Source: CAYLPJ01 sp964385465 (GTDB lineage Bacteria; Planctomycetota; Phycisphaerae; SM23-33). Taken from it: a stretch of 64,000 nt of DNA. The notes below the pieces were generated by a model. The model was not told the origin of the DNA, made no database searches, and saw nothing but the letters and a program-made list of their open reading frames with translations. Position numbers and translations under genes: made by a program. The stretch spans positions 11,617-75,616 of the forward strand of contig CAYLPJ010000029.1 of assembly GCA_964385465.1 (NCBI GenBank). The letters run 5' to 3'. Within the stretch, counting starts at the first letter, position 1, and each line of letters begins with the position of its first letter. Below are positions 42,603 through 51,639 of this stretch, in pieces.

Positions 42603-43358
42603 CTACTCGCCGGCGCCTGACTTGTCTGACTCGGCGGCGAACCGCTTCTCGACGTCTTCGATCACGGCGTTCATCATCTTGCGCGAGATGACCATCTTGC
42701 GGACGTAGATGAGCTCATCGAGCGTCTGGCCGTCCTTGCCCTTCATCCGCTCGTGCAGGACGAACGGCCCGGCCGTCTTGTCCCGGAACTCGACGAAGAC
42801 CGGCTGGCCCTTGGTCGCGCCTTCGACGACGCTGCCGTCGATGAGCTTGAACCGCCAGCGCAGGCGGCGAAGCGGGTACTTCTTGCCCGTGTATACCCGT
42901 TCGGGTTCGCCCATGCCTTTCCACCGCCAGCGGAGCTCCATCCGCTCCTGCTCGACCACCGCCGTGATGCTCAGGCAGTTGATGAACGGGATGCGACGCC
43001 AACTCTTGGTCGCCTCGTTCCAGACGATCCACGGCTTCTCCCGTGTGGTGTACAGGCCGCCGGGGAGCTGCCGGCCGTCGCTGAGCTCGACCACGCCCGG
43101 CAGGGCGTCGCGGCGGCGGAAGGCCCGGGCGGAACTGCGGAACGGGTTTCGCCCGGAGGTCTCCGGCTTGTCGGGCTTGTCCTTCTCTTCCTCGACCGGC
43201 TTGGCCTGGTTGAGCCAGTAGTCGAGGTTCGATGTCGGCTTGGCCTCGGCGGGCTTGTCCTTCTTGTCTTCGGCGTCCTTTGCGGCGGCGGGGGCAGCCC
43301 CGCCAAACAGCAGGGCTGTCGCGGCCAGCAGGGCGATGCGTGTGGGTATGGCGTTCAT
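42603..43358 (-). CDS. Secreted protein of unknown function
   Basis: 251 residues. A signal peptide (RIALLAATALLFGGAAPAAA) is followed by a Lys/Asp/Glu-rich linker and then a mostly beta domain (VVELSDGRQLPGGLYTTRE, RWRFKLIDGSVVEG and PVFVEFRD) with a C-terminal helix. DGSVVEG is reminiscent of small SH3-like folds, but no family is certain. A minus-strand TACAAT (43413-43408) is a possible -10. Location is probably periplasmic. Confidence 0.7.
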   Translation of the reverse strand: MNAIPTRIALLAATALLFGGAAPAAAKDAEDKKDKPAEAKPTSNLDYWLNQAKPVEEEKDKPDKPETSGRNPFRSSARAFRRRDALPGVVELSDGRQLPGGLYTTREKPWIVWNEATKSWRRIPFINCLSITAVVEQERMELRWRWKGMGEPERVYTGKKYPLRRLRWRFKLIDGSVVEGATKGQPVFVEFRDKTAGPFVLHERMKGKDGQTLDELIYVRKMVISRKMMNAVIEDVEKRFAAESDKSGAGE

Positions 43359-43428
43359 GTCACGGCCTCGCTGCGGTGTCGGATGCGGCGGGTGTTTGCC
43401 TGCGCCTATTGTAACGCACCCCGCGACG

Positions 43429-43938
43429 CTATGTAGTCAGCCGTTCGTGGGCTTCGCGGAAGACGGCCTCGGCCTGCTCGTCGAAGAGCACGAAGTGCAC
43501 GTCGGTCAGACGGGTCTCGCCGCGGAGGTGGTCGAGCACCTCGTTGAGCATGATCTCGGCGCAGCGGCCCAGCGGGAAGCCGGCGATGCCCGTGCCCGTC
43601 GCGGGGAACGCCAGCGTGCGGACGCCGTGCTCCTCGGCGAGTTTCAGCACTGCCCGCGTGGAGTCGCGGAGGCTCTCGGGCGTGGTGGCGCCCCCGAGGC
43701 CCATCGACGCCTGGTGGATGACGTACCGGGCCGGCAGGTCGCCGGCGCCCGTGATCGCCGCGGCGCCGATCTCCACCGGTCCGTGGCGGGTGCATTCCTC
43801 CTGGATGCTCGGCCCGCCGCGGCGCCGGATGGCGCCGGCGAGACCGCCGCCGAGCATCAGGTCGTTGTTGGCCGCATTGACCACCGCGTCTCCGGGGAAG
43901 TCCGTCAGGTCGCCGCGCTCGATGTGAATCGTCGCCAT
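43429..43938 (-). CDS. Macrodomain (ADP-ribose-binding) protein
   Basis: 169 residues from the ATG at 43938, preceded by GGGAGA; longer upstream starts have no domain support. Macrodomain motifs: IERGDLTDFPGDAVVNAANN, LMLGGGLAGAIRRRGG, and TGTGIAGFPLG near the C-terminal third. Such proteins bind or hydrolyse ADP-ribose derivatives, for example deacetylating O-acetyl-ADP-ribose. It is divergent from the BatA/VWA gene. Confidence 0.92.
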   Translation of the reverse strand: MATIHIERGDLTDFPGDAVVNAANNDLMLGGGLAGAIRRRGGPSIQEECTRHGPVEIGAAAITGAGDLPARYVIHQASMGLGGATTPESLRDSTRAVLKLAEEHGVRTLAFPATGTGIAGFPLGRCAEIMLNEVLDHLRGETRLTDVHFVLFDEQAEAVFREAHERLTT

Positions 43939-43954
43939 CGTCGGTCTCCCGTGT

Positions 43955-43983
43955 TTGTGTCCGTGGCGGCCGATCCGTATGAT
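43955..43983 (+). promoter_or_regulatory. Putative promoter for the BatA/VWA gene
   Basis: TTGTGT at 43955-43960, a 17-base spacer, TATGAT at 43978-43983; GGAGGT lies between it and the ATG at 44039. Confidence 0.5.
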
Positions 43984-44038
43984 GGGCGCCGGTCGCGGCG
44001 AATGCAATCGCCCCCGGCGGCGCGGAGGTGCGACGGCG

Positions 44039-46174
44039 ATGAGCTTCCTGTTCCCGATGGTCCTTGCGGCGGCGGGCGCGGCGGTCGCGCCGGTTGTCAT
44101 TCACCTGATCCTGCGCACCAAGCCGCGGAAGATCGTTTTCCCCGCCATGCGGTTCGTCCGCAGAACCCACCAGGCCAACCTCTCCAAGCTCCGTCTCAAG
44201 CACCTCCTGCTGCTGCTGATGCGGATGGCCATGATCGTCCTTCTCGCCGTCCTCGTCGCCCGCGCAGAGGTCCCGAGCTGGCGGACCGTTGCGGACACCT
44301 CCGTACCCGCCGCCGCCGTCATCCTCGTCGACAACTCCGGCTCGATGGGCTACCGCCACCGCGGGCGAACGCTGCTCGAACGCGGGAAACGCCTCGCCCA
44401 GCAGGTCCTCGATGCCTTGCCCGAGGGCTCGCGCGTGGCTGTGCTCCCGGCCGTGGGGGCGCCCGGCAAGGTGGCCTTTCAGGCCGACCGGCGGTTCGTC
44501 TCCGAGCGGCTGGCGTCGATCGAGCCGACGGTTGGCGCCCGCCCGTTGGCTGCGGGCATCGCCCGTGCCCTGGCCATGCTCGACAAGATCGACATGGAGC
44601 GGAAAGAGCTCTACATCGTTACCGACCGCACCAGCTACTCCTGGCGGGACGCCGGACCGTTCTCGGCCGAGGGCGTGCACTTCATCGTCCTGGATTGCGG
44701 CCCCGGCGAGGACGCGAACATCTCCCTTGGCGGGATCGAGATCGGCTCGACCACCGTACCCGAGGGGGCCAAGGTTGTCCTGGAGACCGCCCTGCGAAGC
44801 ACCAGCGTCGGCGGGGACGTCGACGTCCGCGTGGAACTCGGCGGGCGCCTGGTCGACAGCCGCCCCGTGACGCTCGTCCCCGGCGCGGGCGCGGACGTGC
44901 GACTGTCTTTCGAGGCCGCCGGGCGGGGTATCGTCCACGGGCGCGTCTTCTTCGACCAGGACGACCCGCTGGCGATGGACAACGCGCGGTACTTCACGCT
45001 CGAGGTCGGCCCGCCGGCGCGGGTGCTGATCGTTCGCGACCCCGCCACCGTCGGGCGGGGGGCGCCGACGAGCTTCCTGATGGCCCACGCCATCGCCCCG
45101 GCCGGGACGCCCGAAGGCTTCTGGGTCCGCCGCCGCACCCTCACCGCCGACCGGCTCGACGCCGCCGCCCTCGCCGACGTGCGGATCGTGCTGCTCTGCG
45201 ACGTGTCCTCCCTCTCGGCCGAACAGTGGAAGGCACTGGGTCGCTTCGCCCGCGACGGCGGACATGTGTGGGTGGTGATCGGCTCGCTGGTCTCGCCGAC
45301 GTCCTACGGCTCCGACGAGGCCCGTGCGATCCTGCCGGCCGCGCCGGAGGAGCTCGAGGCCCTGGCCCAGCCGGAGAGCTTCGACGTCCGCAAGCGTGGC
45401 GAGCCGACGCTCCAGCCGTTCACGACCGGCGGGAACCCGCCACTCTCCGACGTGCTCTGCCGCCGGCGGTTCCGCATCGCCGCCAGGGCCGAGGGCGCCG
45501 AGGTCGTCCTGCACTACGCCGACGGCGCCCCGGCCATCCTCCGCCGCACCGTCGGCGAGGGCAGTTCGGTGCTGTGGACCTTTTCGCCGGTACGCGGCTT
45601 CTCGAACCTTGCCGGGCTGCCCCAGTTTCCCATTCTCGCCCGGCGGACGGCCCGGCTGCTGGCGGGTGGGACCGAGGCCGACCGCCTGGTCGTCTGGGGC
45701 CGCACCGCCGTCGTGCCCTCCCCCCGGTCGATGCCCAACGCCCTGGCCACCGTCCTTCGCCCCGGCGCCGAGCGGCCCGAGCCGGTCGTCCGCTCGCTCA
45801 ACGACCGCGCCGTCAGCCTCCGGGCTGACCGCCCGGGGCCGTGGACTGTCCGGTTCGCCGAGGGAGCGGACAGGATCGAACGCGGCTTCAGCGTCAACGC
45901 CGACCCCGTCGAGAGCGACATGACCGTCTTCGACGAGAAGGCCCTGGCCGCCATCTTCCCCGACGAGAAGCTTCTGCTCGCATCGGATCCCGCCGCCCTG
46001 GCCGAGCTGCGCCGGACCGTCCGCCAGCCGCTGGACCTCGCCGTGCCGATCCTGCTCGGCCTGCTGATCCTGGCGATCGGCGAGTCGTTCTTCGCCAACC
46101 GCTTCTACCGCCGCCAGGTCGCGCCCGACGCCCCGGCCGCACCGGCACCCTCGGCCGGGTCGCAGAGCGAATAG
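44039..46174 (+). CDS. BatA N-terminal domain + VWA membrane protein
   Basis: 711 residues; ATG at 44039 preceded by GGAGGT. The N-terminal BatA (aerotolerance-regulator) module has two membrane helices (LFPMVLAAAGAAVAPVVIHLI and LLLLLMRMAMIVLLAVLVA) with RTKPRKIVFPAMRFV between. The VWA domain has an intact MIDAS, DNSGS at 98-102. A beta-rich part and a GATase-like segment follow, and a last helix (LDLAVPILLGLLILAIGESFF) anchors the C-terminus. A MoxR partner is expected by family; the only one in the window is at 17689. Confidence 0.88.
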   Translation: MSFLFPMVLAAAGAAVAPVVIHLILRTKPRKIVFPAMRFVRRTHQANLSKLRLKHLLLLLMRMAMIVLLAVLVARAEVPSWRTVADTSVPAAAVILVDNSGSMGYRHRGRTLLERGKRLAQQVLDALPEGSRVAVLPAVGAPGKVAFQADRRFVSERLASIEPTVGARPLAAGIARALAMLDKIDMERKELYIVTDRTSYSWRDAGPFSAEGVHFIVLDCGPGEDANISLGGIEIGSTTVPEGAKVVLETALRSTSVGGDVDVRVELGGRLVDSRPVTLVPGAGADVRLSFEAAGRGIVHGRVFFDQDDPLAMDNARYFTLEVGPPARVLIVRDPATVGRGAPTSFLMAHAIAPAGTPEGFWVRRRTLTADRLDAAALADVRIVLLCDVSSLSAEQWKALGRFARDGGHVWVVIGSLVSPTSYGSDEARAILPAAPEELEALAQPESFDVRKRGEPTLQPFTTGGNPPLSDVLCRRRFRIAARAEGAEVVLHYADGAPAILRRTVGEGSSVLWTFSPVRGFSNLAGLPQFPILARRTARLLAGGTEADRLVVWGRTAVVPSPRSMPNALATVLRPGAERPEPVVRSLNDRAVSLRADRPGPWTVRFAEGADRIERGFSVNADPVESDMTVFDEKALAAIFPDEKLLLASDPAALAELRRTVRQPLDLAVPILLGLLILAIGESFFANRFYRRQVAPDAPAAPAPSAGSQSE

Positions 46175-46176
46175 AG

Positions 46177-46205
46177 TTGACCGGCGGCGGTGCCGATGCT
46201 ACGGT
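46177..46205 (+). promoter_or_regulatory. Putative promoter for the FabZ-like gene
   Basis: TTGACC at 46177-46182, a 17-base spacer, TACGGT at 46200-46205. The -35 is strong and the -10 weak. Confidence 0.35.
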
Positions 46206-46281
46206 CCATCGGCTATCGATCTTTCCCGCGTCGCCTCAAGAGGCGCCGGGTGCGCACCCGCGACATCAGGAGACGTAGAAG

Positions 46282-46755
46282 ATGCCGCCGCAACCGTTTG
46301 TCGAGCTTCCGGAGATCGACCCGGCTAACGCTCTGGCCGATCGCGAAGCCATTGCCAAGGTCAACCCCCAGCGATTCGAGTTCGCCCAGCTCGACGGCAT
46401 CCACACGCTGGACGTGCCCAACAACATCATCATCGGCTACCGTGACATCCGCGACGACGAGTTCTGGGTTCGCGGACACATCCCCGGCCGCCCGCTGTTC
46501 CCCGGCGTGCTGATGATCGAGGCCGCCGCCCAGTTGGTCAGCTACTACGTGACCAACCTCGATCCGGAGAAGGGGTTCATCGGTTTCGGCGGGGTGGATA
46601 AGGTGAAGTTCCGCGGCACGGTGACGCCGGGCCAGCGGATCATCTTCCTCGGGCGGATGCTCCAGATACGAAGCCGCCGCTGCGTCGGCGCGACCCAGGG
46701 CTTCGTCGACGGACAGATGGTCTACGAGGGCGAGATCACCGGCATGTGGATCTGA
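46282..46755 (+). CDS. FabZ-like 3-hydroxyacyl-ACP dehydratase (hotdog fold)
   Basis: 157 residues. The hotdog active site is intact: GHIPGRPLFPGVLMIEAAAQL with the catalytic His and Glu, preceded by NNIIIGYRDIRDDEFW. It is a little longer than canonical FabZ at the N-terminus. It should dehydrate 3-hydroxyacyl-ACP in fatty-acid or lipid-related synthesis. No fab neighbours; a UvrC-like gene follows 44 bases downstream. It may be a paralogue for a special acyl chain rather than the housekeeping FabZ. Confidence 0.85.
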   Translation: MPPQPFVELPEIDPANALADREAIAKVNPQRFEFAQLDGIHTLDVPNNIIIGYRDIRDDEFWVRGHIPGRPLFPGVLMIEAAAQLVSYYVTNLDPEKGFIGFGGVDKVKFRGTVTPGQRIIFLGRMLQIRSRRCVGATQGFVDGQMVYEGEITGMWI

Positions 46756-46799
46756 CGGCCCCCGCCAGCCGCCGGGGGCAGACCGACACCCGACCTGCC

Positions 46800-47975
46800 A
46801 TGGCCCACGCTTCCCACAAAGGCTCTTTCGGACGCCTCTTCGACGTCCGCCTGGACGTGCGCCCGCCCCTGACCGACGAGCAGATCGCCGAAGTCCCCGC
46901 CAAGCGCGGCGTGTTCCTCCTGGCTGCCGAAGACGACCAGCCCATCCTGCTGACCACAGCCGCCAGCCTCCGCGCCCGCCTGCGGGGGCGGCTGGACGAA
47001 AAGGACCCCGACGAGAAGAAACGCTCCGCCGACCTGCGGGCCGTCACCCGCTCGGTCCACTGGAAGCTTGCACCAAGCCACTTCGAGATGGACCTGGTCT
47101 ACCTGCGGATCGCCCGACGCCTCTGGCCCGACCGATACGCGAAGATGCTCAACTGGAAGCCGGCCTGGTTTGTTCATGTTCGGCCCGAGGATGATGACCC
47201 GCACTTCACGCGGACGCGCGATCCGTTCGCACGACGGGGCCGCGTGCTCGGGCCGTTCGAAAGCGGCAGGTCGGCCGAAAAGTTCATCGACGTCATCCAG
47301 GACGCCTTCGATCTCTGCCGTGACGTCCAGTGCCTCCGCCGCAGCCCCCACGCCCCGCGATGCGCCTACGGGCAGATGGACCGATGCCTCTGCCCCTGCG
47401 ATGGCACGGTCACCATGGAGGCCTACCGCCGGGCCGTCACCGACGCGGCCGAGTTCGCAGCCGGAAACCGCCGCGAGCACCTCGCGGGCCTTCGCGAGGC
47501 GATGAAGACCGAGGCCGCCGCATTGCGGTTCGAGCGTGCCTCGGCCATCAAGACGCGGTTGGAACGCCTTGCCGCGCTGGACGCCCCCGCCTACGCGTGG
47601 GTGGCGCCGATCGAGAGCTTCCGGTTTCTGCTGTTCCAGCGGTCCGGCAGCCGCCGGGCGGTTCGGCTGTTCCTCGTGGACCGCGGGACCGTCCTGCCCA
47701 CCCCAACGCTGAAGTACCCCTTCGACATCCGCCAGCTCCAGCGCCGCTTCGACCGCATGGCCCGACTGGTCGCCGGGCGGGCACGCCGCCGTCAGGACCC
47801 CACCGACACGTGGCGCGTCGGCCTGGCCGCCCGCGCCCTGTTCGCCGAAGCCGCCCAGGGCGGCGTGGCCCTGCGGTGGGAGGAGGCGCTGACCGTCGAG
47901 CGCGCCGTCGAGGCCGTCGAGGACGCCGCCGAAGACCTGGGCCTGACCAAAGCGGCCGGCGGGACGGCGAACTGA
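46800..47975 (+). CDS. Degenerate UvrC N-terminal-half protein with Cys cluster and UVR motif
   Basis: 391 residues from the ATG at 46800; a GTG at 46746 overlapping the fabZ-like stop is a possible earlier start. Residues about 33-130 align by eye with the UvrC GIY-YIG domain, but GVYL reads GVFL and the YVGK strand reads LLTT, so the catalytic tyrosines are missing. The Cys cluster CLRRSPHAPRCAYGQMDRCLCPC then matches UvrC's, and LREAMKTEAAALRFERASAIKTRLERL is a UvrB-binding UVR motif. The C-terminal RNase-H-like nuclease and HhH domains of UvrC are absent. It could bind UvrB or damaged DNA without cutting; function not known. Confidence 0.78.
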   Translation: MAHASHKGSFGRLFDVRLDVRPPLTDEQIAEVPAKRGVFLLAAEDDQPILLTTAASLRARLRGRLDEKDPDEKKRSADLRAVTRSVHWKLAPSHFEMDLVYLRIARRLWPDRYAKMLNWKPAWFVHVRPEDDDPHFTRTRDPFARRGRVLGPFESGRSAEKFIDVIQDAFDLCRDVQCLRRSPHAPRCAYGQMDRCLCPCDGTVTMEAYRRAVTDAAEFAAGNRREHLAGLREAMKTEAAALRFERASAIKTRLERLAALDAPAYAWVAPIESFRFLLFQRSGSRRAVRLFLVDRGTVLPTPTLKYPFDIRQLQRRFDRMARLVAGRARRRQDPTDTWRVGLAARALFAEAAQGGVALRWEEALTVERAVEAVEDAAEDLGLTKAAGGTAN

Positions 47976-48013
47976 ACGGCAAACGGTGGCGCGAACTCCC
48001 CCGGCGGTGTCGA

Positions 48014-48019
48014 TATAAT
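48014..48019 (+). promoter_or_regulatory. TATAAT -10 element before the AsmA-like gene
   Basis: A perfect TATAAT, 45 bases before the ATG at 48065; no good -35 is visible at the usual distance. Confidence 0.35.
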
Positions 48020-48064
48020 ACCGAGAGGCCCGCAGCCTCCGCGCCGCGGGTCCGTGCCTCCGCC

Positions 48065-51000
48065 ATGAAAGCCATCGCAGGAGACATCCTGAAGCGCATC
48101 CCGCGCCGGCGGCCCCGGCAGTGGCGGTACGTCTCCCCGGGACGGCGGGGCGTCGGCATGGTCCTGCTGCTCGTGCTCACCGTCCTGATGGCCGCGTGGT
48201 GGTTCGGCCCGCGCCTGTTGAACGCCTGGACGCGCGACCTGGCGGCTGGATACCTTCATGAGTTCACCGGCGGGCGGATCGGCATGGGCGAGGCGAGCTT
48301 CCGTCTCTTCGGGGGCATCGAGCTTCATGGCGTCAGCGTGGACGTGCCGAACTCTCCCGGCCCCGACCGGCTGCTCTCGGCCCGGACGATCCTGCTCCAC
48401 CACAACCCGTGGAGCCTGTTCACCGAGGGCCGGCTCGAGCCGACGGAGATCATCTGCATCGCACCGACGGTGACGCTCGGCTACGACGCCAACGAGGGGA
48501 CCTACACCGCCGAGAAGCTGCTGGAGACGCTTCGCGCCCGCGGCGGGGGGGCGCCGGACTTCACCGGCCCGCTGCCGGTCGTCTCCATCCGGGACGTCCG
48601 TCTGTCCCTGCCCGAGGGCCGCACGCGCGTGAACCTCTCGATGATCCCCTCCGGGCGGGCGTACCGGATCGCCATGGAGGAGCGCCGCCCCGGCCAGGAC
48701 CCCATCCGGGCGACGTGGCACCTTGACCTGGAGCAGGGCCGGATGCGGCTGGAGGAGAGCAACATCCCCCGGCTGTCGAGCACGGACCCGATCCTGCCCG
48801 ATCGGTTCCGCCAGTGGCGCAAGCGATACGCGATCCGGGGCACGGTGGTGCTCAAGGGCAGCGCGACCACGGCCCCGAGCGGCTCGATACTCGATGCCCA
48901 CCTCAATGACGTCAGCCTGACGCTGCCGCCCAACCAGGGCGGGCTGGAACTGGTCGGCGTAAGCGGCGTGCTGAGCTTCAGCGATGCCGGCGTCGTCGCC
49001 CGCGATCTCGCCGGGAGCATCCCCCAGGCCGGGGGAGCGACCTTCCGCATGGACGGGCGATACGGGGGCTACGACGCCAACAGCCCCTTCGAACTCCACG
49101 CCCGCCTCGATGGGCTGGCCCTGCCGGACGCCAGCGGCGCGACCGGCTGGCTGGCCGAGACGATCGACACCATCGCCGGAGCGTTCGAGCCGACCGGCAG
49201 GATCAACCTGGCCGCCGACTTCCGGCGGGGGGGCGACGGCGAGATCCGCGTCAGCGGCAAGGCCTGGCCGAAGGGCATGAGCTTCCGCTACGAGAAGTTT
49301 CCCTGCCGGCTGAGCGACGTCGAGGGCGAGATTCACTTTCGCGTCGGCCCCGAGGTGCAGTTGGTGGACCTGGTCAAGGTCACCGGGGTCCGCGACGGCG
49401 GGCCCGTCACGCTCCACGGGCGGATCGACCTGCGGAAGGAGGGGGGCTTCGAGATGACGGTCTCGGCCCGGAACGTCCCGCTGGACCGCGAGCTCCGCAA
49501 CGCCCTGCCCAAGCACCTGCACCGGCGGTGGGACGCGTTCGACCCCCGCGGGCGGGGCAGTGCGGATGTCCGCGTCTGGCAGGTCGCCGCCGGACGGGAA
49601 GTCCGCGCCGACGCGAAGCTGAGGATGAACGGCAAGACCTCGCTGACCTACGAGGGCTTCCCCTACAGGCTCGAAGGGCTCGAAGGCGCCGTCGACATCC
49701 GAGAGGGAAAGGTCAAGGTGGATACCCTCGTCGGGCATCGCGGGCCCATGCGGTGCACCATCGATGGCACGATCAGCGGCTTCGGCCGCGACGACCTCGC
49801 CGAGACCGACCTGATCATCGACGTCACCGACCTGCCGCTGGACGGCAACCTCCTGGCGGCGCTGCCCCCGGCCTCCCGCAAGGCAGCCGCGTCGCTGCGC
49901 CCCGGCGGCCGCGCCGAACGGGCCACTGCCAGACTGCTCCAGCCCCCCGGCGAGGAGTTGGACTTTCGCGTCGTGGTGCACCTGGCCGACGCGTCGCTGT
50001 GCCCCAACGTCCTGCCGTACGCCGTGACCGACGCGGCGGGACTGCTTACGGTCCGCCCGGGGCGGGTCATCATCGAGGAGTTGACCGGCCGACACGGCGA
50101 GACGGACGTCTCGGTGACCGGGCAGGTGCTGATGGAGGCGAATACGCCGGCGGCGGACGTCCGCGTTCGTGCCACCGGTGTGACCATGGACGGCCGACTG
50201 CGCGCCCTGCTGCCCGAGCCGGCCCGGGAGGCTTGGGATCGCTTTCGTCCCACCGGGCTTGCGGACGTGGACCTGTCGTTGCGAAGCGGGCTGGATGACG
50301 CCCCGGGCGGCGTGGACTGGCGGTTGGTGCTTGATGGCCGCGGGCTGGCGATGCGCTACGGCGACTTCCCGTACCCGCTGACCGATGTCACCGGCCGGGC
50401 GGTTATCACGCCGGGCCGGGTGGACCTCAGCGACGTGCGGGCGCGGCATGGGAAGGCGAGGTTCGTGGTCAACGGGCGGGCGGGCTTCAGCGCCGAGGCC
50501 GAGACGGCCGAGCTGCGCATCCGCGGGTCGGACGTGCCTATCGACGGGGAACTGCTCGATTCGGTTCCGCGGTCGCTGGCGCCGTTGGCGCGTCGGTTCC
50601 GGCCGGGAGGACGGTGCGACATCGACCTCCGCAGCCTGCGCGTCGTCAGCGCCGGGTCGCCGGGCTCCCAGCCGGCGACGTCGGCGGCGACCGCGCCGGG
50701 GGTCGGCGCGACCCGATGGTCCATCGACGGGCGGGTGGCGTTCCACGACGCGACGCTCGACGTCGGCTTCGGGCACAAGACCCTCTCCGGCAGCGTCGAC
50801 GGGGTGGCGTCGCAGGAGGGGCCGGCGCTGGCGCTCAAGGCCGCCGTCGAACTGGACAGGGTCCGCGTGGGGCGGCAGAAGCTCACGCGGCTGCGGGCGA
50901 ACGTCTCGAAAGAGCCCGGGCAAGCATTGATGCGGGTGAGGAACCTCTCTGCCCGAGCCCACGGCGGACAGGTCGCCGGGTTCGCCGAGCTGCGCCTCGC

Positions 51001-51583
51001 GGACCCGCTGGAGTTCGGGCTCAGCCTCTCGGTCGACGGCATGAAGCTCCAGGAACTGTTCGCCTCCGCCGGGGCCGAGAAGCCCGAGGACGTTCGCGGC
51101 CTGCTGGCCGGCAGCGTGCAGCTTCGGGCGACGGCCGGCGAGAAGCCCCGCCGCCGGGCCTCCGGGGTGCTGCGGCTGAGCAAGGCCCAGCTCTACAAGC
51201 TCCCTGTCATGCTCGGGCTGCTGCACGTGGTCTATCTCACGCTGCCGGGCGAGTCGGCCTTTACCGAGGGCAAGCTCAGCTACCACCTTCGCGACGATAC
51301 GCTGGTCTTCGATGAGATCTACCTGCGCGGCTCGGCGCTGTCGATCGTCGGGTCGGGTACGATGGACATGGAGTCCGAGAAGCTGGATCTGACGTTCCTC
51401 TCCGGCCCGCCGCGGAAGCTCCCGCCGCTGGGCAGCCTCAGCGAGCTGTTGGAGGGGATCGCCCGCGAGGTCGTCGAAATCCACGTCGACGGGCCCCTGC
51501 GCGAGCCCCGCATGCGGACCGTGCCCCTCCGCAGCCTCGACCGTATCCTCCGCGACCTGCTCCACCCTGGCCGGGGCAAGTAG
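48065..51583 (+). CDS. Large AsmA/DUF3971-like envelope protein
   Basis: 1172 residues. A single N-terminal membrane helix (GMVLLLVLTVLMAAWWFGP) follows a basic cytoplasmic stretch. The rest is a long repetitive beta structure of AsmA/TamB type, with recurring units such as VVLKGSATTAPSGSILDAHLNDVSL, TLHGRIDLRKEGGFEM and MRCTIDGTISGFG. The C-terminal DTLVFDEIYLRGSALSIVGSGTM and LDLTFLSGPP are typical AsmA ends. Family knowledge: such proteins form bridges that carry phospholipid across the periplasm. An outer membrane is therefore implied. Confidence 0.82.
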   Translation: MKAIAGDILKRIPRRRPRQWRYVSPGRRGVGMVLLLVLTVLMAAWWFGPRLLNAWTRDLAAGYLHEFTGGRIGMGEASFRLFGGIELHGVSVDVPNSPGPDRLLSARTILLHHNPWSLFTEGRLEPTEIICIAPTVTLGYDANEGTYTAEKLLETLRARGGGAPDFTGPLPVVSIRDVRLSLPEGRTRVNLSMIPSGRAYRIAMEERRPGQDPIRATWHLDLEQGRMRLEESNIPRLSSTDPILPDRFRQWRKRYAIRGTVVLKGSATTAPSGSILDAHLNDVSLTLPPNQGGLELVGVSGVLSFSDAGVVARDLAGSIPQAGGATFRMDGRYGGYDANSPFELHARLDGLALPDASGATGWLAETIDTIAGAFEPTGRINLAADFRRGGDGEIRVSGKAWPKGMSFRYEKFPCRLSDVEGEIHFRVGPEVQLVDLVKVTGVRDGGPVTLHGRIDLRKEGGFEMTVSARNVPLDRELRNALPKHLHRRWDAFDPRGRGSADVRVWQVAAGREVRADAKLRMNGKTSLTYEGFPYRLEGLEGAVDIREGKVKVDTLVGHRGPMRCTIDGTISGFGRDDLAETDLIIDVTDLPLDGNLLAALPPASRKAAASLRPGGRAERATARLLQPPGEELDFRVVVHLADASLCPNVLPYAVTDAAGLLTVRPGRVIIEELTGRHGETDVSVTGQVLMEANTPAADVRVRATGVTMDGRLRALLPEPAREAWDRFRPTGLADVDLSLRSGLDDAPGGVDWRLVLDGRGLAMRYGDFPYPLTDVTGRAVITPGRVDLSDVRARHGKARFVVNGRAGFSAEAETAELRIRGSDVPIDGELLDSVPRSLAPLARRFRPGGRCDIDLRSLRVVSAGSPGSQPATSAATAPGVGATRWSIDGRVAFHDATLDVGFGHKTLSGSVDGVASQEGPALALKAAVELDRVRVGRQKLTRLRANVSKEPGQALMRVRNLSARAHGGQVAGFAELRLADPLEFGLSLSVDGMKLQELFASAGAEKPEDVRGLLAGSVQLRATAGEKPRRRASGVLRLSKAQLYKLPVMLGLLHVVYLTLPGESAFTEGKLSYHLRDDTLVFDEIYLRGSALSIVGSGTMDMESEKLDLTFLSGPPRKLPPLGSLSELLEGIAREVVEIHVDGPLREPRMRTVPLRSLDRILRDLLHPGRGK

Positions 51584-51596
51584 CAGACTGTATCAT
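51568..51596 (+). promoter_or_regulatory. Weak promoter-like site before the phosphorylase gene
   Basis: TGGCCG at 51568-51573, a 17-base spacer, TATCAT at 51591-51596; it overlaps the AsmA-like stop. Confidence 0.3.
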
Positions 51597-51639
51597 CCCC
51601 GCTCACGAACGCGAACCCCCGGATCAGGAGTGTGCGGAC

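Noticed and set aside
42971..43306. Alternative minus-strand frame within the secreted-protein gene
   Set aside because: Pro/Arg/Ser-rich translation without a fold; the main frame has a signal peptide and beta structure.
46746..46799. GTG start at 46746 for the UvrC-like gene
   Set aside because: It overlaps the FabZ-like stop and adds a low-complexity leader; the ATG at 46800 is preferred, though it too lacks a clear ribosome site.
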